The notes under the pieces are model-generated. The model had not been told where the DNA came from and made no database searches. It saw nothing but the letters and a program-made list of their open reading frames with translations. A stretch of 21,669 nucleotides of DNA from UBA6186 sp050012295 (GTDB taxonomy: Bacteria; Pseudomonadota; Gammaproteobacteria; UBA6186; Azoamicaceae), in NCBI GenBank assembly GCA_050012295.1, contig JBEKHL010000030.1, positions 1-21,669 on the forward strand, read 5' to 3'. Below are positions 16,344 to 21,669 of this stretch, piece by piece. A program made the position numbers and the translations under genes. Position 1 is the stretch's first letter; each line of letters begins with the position of its first letter.

Positions 16344-19300
16344 TTGGTTGACCTGTTTGCAGCAAACGACAAAATATATTTACTAACGATAACTGTTCAA
16401 CATTGTTTGCTGTAATTTGACTTAAATTTGGATTTGCAATAACAATTGCTAAACATTGTGCACGCGAGATAGCTACGTTTAAGCGATGTTTGTCAAACAA
16501 AAAATTAATATCTTTGGGCGATTCGCTTGCGTCACTAGCACACATACTTAGAAATACAACAGGAGCTTCTTGCCCTTGGAATTTATCTACACTACCGACT
16601 TTGGCATTTTCACCCAAGGATTTTTGTAATTTATTTACTTGATGATTATATGGTGCTAAAAATAGCATATCTTCCCAACCTATAGATTTTTGTTCTCCTT
16701 TTTTATTTGTAAACGTTCTTCCGAGTAATTCATTAACTAATTTTTTTATTTCGTCTACTTCTTCATCGCTAGCTTGGGTATTACCTTCATGTTCTACTGG
16801 TACAAAAATAATGCCGGCATCTTTATTTAAAATACCATTATAACCTTCCGGTATTTTAATGCTTTGTTTATTGTTATCTGAATCAGTCTTGAGTTTACCG
16901 TCATAAATAGCACTACTTATAAAATGATTGACAGCGGGATGCATCCGGTATGTTGTTCCTAAAAACACCCCTAATTCTTCTGGTATTGTAGGCGTATCAT
17001 GTAATAAATAATCAAGAATAGATGATCCGCTTTCTGCTGGGTGACTTCCTTGTGATGGCTGAGCAAGTTGCATCTGATCCCCCATTAAAACAATATTTTT
17101 TGTAGAACGACTAATGGCAATCAGATTAGCAAGACTTACCTGTCCAGCTTCGTCTATAAACAAATAATCAAAGGTATTAGCTAAATCATCACGAGAAAAT
17201 CCCCAGGCAGTTGTTCCAACCACACATTCTTGATCTATTTCCAAGGATAAATTAGCGTTTTCTAATACTTTAACTTTTAGCTGATCCAACATAGGATCTG
17301 TATTGTTAGTACAAACAAATGATGCGTTAATCTTATTTTCCTTGCAATATTGCGCTGTATTGATAAGTAGGTTGTTAATAGCTTTATGGCTATTTGAACA
17401 AATACCAATTCGTTTGCCTAATTTAAGCAATTCTGCAATAACATGCATGGCCGTATAAGTTTTTCCTGTTCCTGGTGGGCCTTGAATTACTAAATAACTA
17501 TTATTAAGATTTATAATAGCTTTAATAATTTGCTCCAGTTTCTCTTTAACATCATTACTAGGGGCAATAGGATCTCTTGGTTTATGTCCTCTGATATTTG
17601 GAGTGTTTCTTCTCAAAAAATCTAAAATAGCACAAGAACCTAATTGATTATCATAAAACGCTTTGGCTTGGTTTTGTATAGACTCAGGGATCGGTTTAGG
17701 ATTGATATGTTCATCTGGCACTAAATTTATAACACCAGGAGGTTCATTGTTAGCTTGTAATACAATAACACCTTCTTCAAAGTTGCTGTGCTCTTTTATT
17801 AAAGTTACTTTACAATCTTTTCCGTCTTCAGTTTTTTCACCTAAGATATAATAATCTTTAGTGATCCCTTTAAATTCTTGATCTGGGTCGAACTTATATT
17901 CATAGGCAAGGTTTCTGGCTCTAGGTGTTGGTTTGAACGGTGCTTTATTAGTTCGCGTACAGTTAGCCAGGCAATTGAAATCATCTAACAATTCATGATC
18001 TTCCATCCCTAATCTATCAAAAAGACGCCAAAACATAGGTTTATTTTCGCGGCGATGAAATTCTAATGACCACGCAAAAATTTCTGCAACAGGAGCATCT
18101 GGGTGATTATTAAGTGCCAATTGGGTAGAGCGTTCTAGTAAAGCATCTCGTAACTGGATCCGTTCGACAATATCTTCTTTGATTTCAGGCTCGATTACTG
18201 CGGTTTTACCAATATATTTAATATTATTTTCTGACTGTCTTTGCCGTAACCAAACAACTAATTCTTGAGTTGAATTACAGTCATCAATATTATATTCACG
18301 TATAGAGTTAAGTATTTTAGAAGTTTGCCATGAATCACCATCCGGAATTTCACGCCAGTGATCATAAAATATTATTGATTCATCTCCTGTACCGATTGCT
18401 GTTGTTCGTTTATCACGATATAGGTGTTCAACATTTTTAATTGAGTATCTAGGTTCGCCTAATAAAAGGCCGCCTTTGACAATTTTATAAAGATCTACAA
18501 ATACTTCGTTACGTAACAACTGATCAACTTCATATTCGCAGATCCCATAGCGCCCCATTAGTTTTCTGCAAGCCGCTATTTCATAATTAGCGTAATGATA
18601 AATATGCATAGTTGGATCTTGTTCCCAGCGTGAGTATGCCCATTCAAGAAAATTTTTAAATGCTTGCTGTTCTTCTTGTTTATTATGTGCCCAAAAATCT
18701 TTAAATTGACGGTTGCCATGTTCATCAAAAAAAACACTACCCCAAAGATACTCTAAACCATCTTCTTCTAACGGAAACCCTTCAATATCAAAAAAAATGT
18801 CTAGCGATGAATGTGGCGGTAATAGTGCTAATCCTTGTTTTTGGTTTGCTTCAGGAACATAAATTCGAAATAACGGTTGGCCTTTGGCGACACTTTCTTT
18901 TTGAATTTTAGCTTGTGCTTTTAATTTGGTTAATACATTTAAATTTATGCCTGGGGTCCTAATATTTTCACTATTAATTAATTCTTGGGTTGTTGTTATT
19001 CCAGATTTATTTAATTTTTTAATCTGATTTCTAGTGATATTTGCTATTTGTGACAAGTGATCCGCTTCTAATAGAAAGGTTTCAACATATTTTGTCCATC
19101 GTCCCCAACTTTTTGAATCTGCCGGATCAGGTCGATCCTTTGGATTAAAATTATTATGTGCTGACAAAAAGGAATTTTTTAATTGTTGATAATAATAAAA
19201 ATAATTATCAGTTCTTAAGGATACTTTTTCATTATTGCCCAATATAATACCTATGTTATTTGGACGACAACCTTGTAAATCTTCCAGCATGTCTACATAG

Positions 19301-19746
19301 CAGCATAACTGCATTATAAAATTAGGTTTAATTGTTTTTGATAATTTTGTATCCCAAATTTCATAATGATAATCCCCCAGAATGCTTGCTCCGGCAACCT
19401 TCACTAAAAAATCAGCACGACCATGAAATGGTAGTTTAGCTAAGCTGGCCTGGTAAATAATATCAACTCCGGTTCGCATAGCGTTTATAGTACCTTCTAT
19501 AGTATTATCCGATTTAGAAAGATTTTCTATACTTAGACCTTTAGTAGTTAGCTCTGCTAAAGTTGCTTGTTCGTGCGCATTACCTTTAGCCTGCAATAAC
19601 CTCATCATTAAATCCGGTTGGTCTGGTTCAGGGGTTGTTTCCGAGTATAAGATTGCATAATGTTCCATCCATGATGCAAAAGGACTGTCCATATAAAGAG
19701 TTAAATCTGACGGAGAGAAAATCAAAGTACCATTATGATAATTCAT
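16336..19746 (-). CDS. TM0106-type RecB-like nuclease / DEDD exonuclease / SF1 helicase fusion
   Basis: This 1136-residue protein joins three enzymes. Residues 1-195 are a RecB-like PD-(D/E)XK nuclease of the TM0106 type: GRADF (109-113, D112), EIWDTK (129-134, D132 and K134) and QLCCY (146-150). Residues 310-505 are an RNase H-fold DEDD exonuclease of the YprB type: DIEG (320-323), YHYANYEIAA (383-392) and NIDDCNS (486-492). Residues 735-1110 are an SF1B helicase like DNA2/UPF1: GPPGTGKT (756-763), DEAG (865-868), GDQMQLAQP (889-897), TYRMHP (932-937), FQGQE (1056-1060) and RLNVAISRAQ (1088-1097). Between the nucleases lies a hairpin-like stretch (KKLNKSGITTTQELI). All catalytic residues appear present. 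GGA before the ATG and a TATAAT box upstream support the start. The family is widespread and poorly characterised; processing of DNA or RNA ends is likely. Its island context and coupled unknown partner suggest defence. Confidence 0.9.
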   Translation of the reverse strand: MNYHNGTLIFSPSDLTLYMDSPFASWMEHYAILYSETTPEPDQPDLMMRLLQAKGNAHEQATLAELTTKGLSIENLSKSDNTIEGTINAMRTGVDIIYQASLAKLPFHGRADFLVKVAGASILGDYHYEIWDTKLSKTIKPNFIMQLCCYVDMLEDLQGCRPNNIGIILGNNEKVSLRTDNYFYYYQQLKNSFLSAHNNFNPKDRPDPADSKSWGRWTKYVETFLLEADHLSQIANITRNQIKKLNKSGITTTQELINSENIRTPGINLNVLTKLKAQAKIQKESVAKGQPLFRIYVPEANQKQGLALLPPHSSLDIFFDIEGFPLEEDGLEYLWGSVFFDEHGNRQFKDFWAHNKQEEQQAFKNFLEWAYSRWEQDPTMHIYHYANYEIAACRKLMGRYGICEYEVDQLLRNEVFVDLYKIVKGGLLLGEPRYSIKNVEHLYRDKRTTAIGTGDESIIFYDHWREIPDGDSWQTSKILNSIREYNIDDCNSTQELVVWLRQRQSENNIKYIGKTAVIEPEIKEDIVERIQLRDALLERSTQLALNNHPDAPVAEIFAWSLEFHRRENKPMFWRLFDRLGMEDHELLDDFNCLANCTRTNKAPFKPTPRARNLAYEYKFDPDQEFKGITKDYYILGEKTEDGKDCKVTLIKEHSNFEEGVIVLQANNEPPGVINLVPDEHINPKPIPESIQNQAKAFYDNQLGSCAILDFLRRNTPNIRGHKPRDPIAPSNDVKEKLEQIIKAIINLNNSYLVIQGPPGTGKTYTAMHVIAELLKLGKRIGICSNSHKAINNLLINTAQYCKENKINASFVCTNNTDPMLDQLKVKVLENANLSLEIDQECVVGTTAWGFSRDDLANTFDYLFIDEAGQVSLANLIAISRSTKNIVLMGDQMQLAQPSQGSHPAESGSSILDYLLHDTPTIPEELGVFLGTTYRMHPAVNHFISSAIYDGKLKTDSDNNKQSIKIPEGYNGILNKDAGIIFVPVEHEGNTQASDEEVDEIKKLVNELLGRTFTNKKGEQKSIGWEDMLFLAPYNHQVNKLQKSLGENAKVGSVDKFQGQEAPVVFLSMCASDASESPKDINFLFDKHRLNVAISRAQCLAIVIANPNLSQITANNVEQLSLVNIFCRLLQTGQPNE

Positions 19747-19776
19747 TTATATTCCAGTAATTAAGTTATTATAAAA

Positions 19777-19805
19777 ATTATATCATAATTAACTAGATTA
19801 TTTAA
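19777..19805 (-). promoter_or_regulatory. Likely promoter for the nuclease-helicase operon
   Basis: A perfect TATAAT (complement of 19777-19782) lies about 30 bases before the ATG of the nuclease-helicase gene. Seventeen bases upstream is TTAAAT (complement of 19800-19805), a weak -35 box. The divergent gene at 19870 lies just beyond, so the two may share this control region. Confidence 0.4.
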
Positions 19806-19869
19806 GTTAATTAATTAAAATTAGTATACAAGTATTGGTCTAATTGATCTTGTTCAGGTAAAACTTCAT

Positions 19870-20291
19870 ATGACAATAAGTACCCAAAAGATTAGTCTTT
19901 TGTTACCAATTATATTTGTCATTCACAATATTGAGGAATACCTATCTTATGCTAGATTAGCAGATTATTATTTTAAATTTGTAGATCCAAAACTTAAAGA
20001 TCCTAAAGTTTTTTTGTATGTGGTGTCGATTTTAAGCATTATTGTTGTATTAATAATTGGTGGTGGCTATTTTTATTGTAATAAAATTACGAAATTTTTA
20101 ACAATGATAGTTTTTTTCTCTATATTTATTAATGCAATACAACATTGTATAAATTTTTTGTTTTTTAGAAAAATATTGCTAGGAACCATTACATCAATCA
20201 AATTTTTATTACATTGATCTTACTGTTTTGCATTGCAATTTGTCTTGGGAATATTAAAAGTTCATGGTTTACAGGCACAATTAATACATAA
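19870..20291 (+). pseudogene. HXXEE-domain membrane protein, frameshifted near its 3' end
   Basis: The family is named for the motif H-x-x-E-E, seen here as HNIEEY in the first hydrophobic segment (about residues 18-23). Its second signature, N-A-x-x-H followed by R, is also present (NAIQHCINFLFFRK). The open frame ends after 115 residues at 20215-20217. If one T is restored to the T run at 20203-20207, the frame continues from about 20205 as a further membrane segment (ITLILLFCIAICLGNI) and ends at 20289-20291, close to a normal family length of about 140. So the gene has very likely lost one base, or there is a sequencing error in a homopolymer. It has three or four predicted membrane helices, and its function is unknown. 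The 3' end then overlaps the convergent gene at 20262-20540. AGGT precedes the ATG at a rather long distance. Confidence 0.65.
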
Positions 20292-20540
20292 ACCAGTATG
20301 ATCAAGCTTAGCTAATTCTAAACATTTCCAGCAGATGTTATGTTTTATCCCTATTTTTGATAAAAACTTTTCAGCACCATTACCGTAATTACTAACTGCT
20401 ATTTTAGTTACACGAGTAATAAATTCACGTTTTCTTTTTAAAGTTAAGCCGTAAAGCAACCCAAATTCTTCTATTATATCTAGCATTTCAGCTATTAAAG
20501 ACTTATCTGGTTTTTTGGGATTGTCCATATTTGGTTTCAT
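20262..20540 (-). CDS. Small zinc-ribbon-like protein (92 residues)
   Basis: No family is recognised. Residues 1-62 look helical (SLIAEMLDIIEEFGLLYGLT, 15-34; REFITRVTKIAVSN, 38-51). The C-terminus has four paired cysteines, C70-x-x-C73 and C85-x-x-C88, with another cysteine at 90. This is the pattern of a small zinc ribbon. The ATG at 20540 has no clear ribosome site; a second ATG lies four codons in. The gene is alone on its strand, downstream of the degenerate rpoZ, and its 3' end overlaps the extended reading of the HXXEE gene. The helical part plus zinc ribbon would suit a small nucleic-acid- or protein-binding regulator. Function is not shown. Confidence 0.55.
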   Translation of the reverse strand: MKPNMDNPKKPDKSLIAEMLDIIEEFGLLYGLTLKRKREFITRVTKIAVSNYGNGAEKFLSKIGIKHNICWKCLELAKLDHTGLCINCACKP

Positions 20541-20660
20541 ATAAACATGTATAGTACATTAATTATTTACTATTATAATTTTTATAACATTAAAAACCTT
20601 AATAATATATTTATAAATTATAGTAAGTCGAGCTTTTAAATTATTAGAGTTTTAAAATTA

Positions 20661-20865
20661 TTAATTTTCATTGTTCTCACTATAAGAAATATCATAACCT
20701 GCAGATATTTCTCTTAAGGCTACCACTATAGCTTTATCGTTATCCCAAGGTACTTTATTCAGATTTTCCTCGCGTCAAGTTTCTGGCTCTAATAGCTGAC
20801 TGTATAACTAATTTAAAACAAGTTTTAGTATACGGTAGACAGCCTTTTACTGTTATTCTTGCCAT
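20661..20865 (-). pseudogene. rpoZ: Degenerate rpoZ (RNA polymerase omega subunit)
   Basis: On the - strand from the ATG at 20865 the frame reads MARITVKGCLP and then FKLVIQSAIRARNLTRGK, ending at a stop near 20755. One base out of frame, it continues as NKVPWDNDKAIVVALREISAGYDISY to the stop at 20661-20663. The order and spacing match omega (MARVTVEDCL, FELV, KRARQL, WENDKPTVVALREIAAG). The shift is explained by one extra base in the run of four A at 20764-20767 (T on the + strand). The normally conserved N-R-F-x-L-V has become T-C-F-K-L-V, and the gene is short, so this looks like decay as well as a frameshift. GGGA precedes the start. Omega is usually single-copy and helps assemble RNA polymerase. 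A functional copy probably exists elsewhere; if not, the shift may be a sequencing error. Confidence 0.72.
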
Positions 20866-21669
20866 TTTATTTATCCCATAATATTTATAGTAATGTAAAT
20901 ATTAGAAAAAATTAAAACAATATTATCACTACTGCTATAAATTTCAATAAATTAAACATATGAAAACAAGTTACTGAAGAGTAGCTTATATAATATATTA
21001 TTCAAGTTTTTAAGTTAGTATATCATCATTATTAATATTATGACAGCACTTTTGAAGAGAAACAAACACCAATTAATTAATAAACACACAAATAAATACA
21101 CAGTTATGTCTATTGCATGCTTGCTTTTATGCCGAACGTATATAACTTTTATGCTTAAAGAATGCTCATACTATGCTGTTAAATTTTTAGTTTAAAAAAA
21201 ATCCTTGTAAATTAAGGAGTTTTACGTTTTATTTTCGTCATAAAATGCACATTTAATTTGTATGATTTCAGCATATAAATTTTTGTAGAGCATTTAATAT
21301 ATACGGTTTTTACTAATTTTCATATTTGTTCTGATTTTTTAAGCATGTTTAATGATGGCGCCGTAGTGCGTTGGGTGTGGTGCGCGATCTGGTGGTAGCT
21401 TTTATGGCTGTTATAGATAGATAAAGCAACTATAAAAACGAGTGGAATTATCTCATTGTAATAATGAAGGAAAGTTTGAAAACTATACGGTGTTCAAATT
21501 AACTAGTTTAAGTTATGTTATCTTAATCCTAATATAATTATGCCATCAGTATGTTATTGAGATAAGTTAGGTTGGCAATAATTTTGTATGAAGCTCTGAG
21601 AGAATAGAACCATTTAGCCGCAAGATTTTTGTTAGGGTTCAATCTAATGCCGTTTTCGTAACCGTTTAA
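20866..21669. other. AT-rich stretch without a convincing gene
   Basis: About 0.8 kb with no frame that has both a ribosome site and a recognisable family. It holds a terminator-like hairpin (21194-21223), a GC-rich island (21354-21399), a 51-codon frame without ribosome site (21040-21195), and a - strand open stretch ending at 21320. The last of these encodes YNSHKSYHQ, faintly like the end of an integrase-core transposase. Confidence 0.6.
21194..21223 (-). terminator. Rho-independent terminator-like hairpin, - strand
   Basis: TCCTT (21202-21206) and AAGGA (21214-21218) form a stem with a seven-base loop. On the - strand the stem is followed by eight T (complement of 21194-21201) and preceded by AAAA, which can pair with part of the T run around one bulged base. 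The stem is short and weak. It would end transcripts entering from the right, where no intact gene lies in the window. Confidence 0.4.

Noticed and set aside
21040..21195. A 51-codon + strand frame starting MTALLKRNKHQL
   Set aside because: No ribosome site, no family, and composition like the surrounding AT-rich DNA.
21573..21656. A tRNA-like stretch with GGTTCAATC near the 3' end and GGCA/TGCC at its ends
   Set aside because: The T-arm stem does not pair in the right register, the acceptor pairing fails after four bases and no anticodon arm can be drawn.
1..21669. CRISPR array or long repeat arrays
   Set aside because: No regularly spaced repeats were seen on reading the window; the only clear longer repeat is the 24-base pair before hsdR.

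Overview
This window is AT-rich and dense with decaying genes. It looks like part of a mobile or accessory region in a host-associated proteobacterium. Three things support this: the tail of an F-type conjugation operon (TraI), remnants of an Rpn nuclease and of a YhcG/DUF1016 nuclease, and a degenerate copy of rpoZ, the RNA polymerase omega subunit. Together they suggest a Rickettsiales-like genome with integrated conjugative elements. Another AT-rich intracellular group such as Legionellales cannot be excluded from sequence alone.

Layout. (1) 1-4159, + strand: the end of a conjugation operon. It holds TraI broken into two overlapping reading frames (helicase front half; helicase back half plus Toprim primase-like domain), then a small protein built from two tandem copies of a ribbon-helix-helix-like module. 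All junctions are ATGA overlaps. (2) 4160-6350: a decay zone. It contains a possible toxin-antitoxin remnant behind a 19-base palindrome, one apparently intact orphan gene on the - strand with a good promoter and Shine-Dalgarno, the 3' part of an Rpn gene, and a YhcG gene that has lost its catalytic core. (3) 6351-14857, + strand: a restriction island with an Mrr-type endonuclease and a complete type I system, hsdM-hsdS-(AlbA_2/ATPase gene)-hsdR. (4) 14925-19746, - strand, converging on hsdR: a two-gene operon. It encodes an 1136-residue protein with a RecB-like nuclease, a DEDD exonuclease and an SF1 helicase, translationally coupled to a 472-residue protein I do not recognise. (5) 19747-21669: an HXXEE membrane protein broken by a frameshift, a small zinc-ribbon-like protein, a degenerate rpoZ and about 0.8 kb with no convincing gene.

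How the parts fit. The centre reads as a defence island next to a decaying conjugative element. Mrr would cut foreign or modified DNA. HsdM/S/R would modify self and cut unmodified DNA, with the embedded AlbA_2 protein as a likely regulator or accessory. The convergent nuclease-helicase operon has every expected catalytic motif and a tightly coupled unknown partner. It is the best candidate here for an undescribed defence system. In contrast, the two nuclease genes between the conjugation genes and the island (Rpn, YhcG) are clearly dead, so the intact state of the island genes suggests recent arrival or continued selection.
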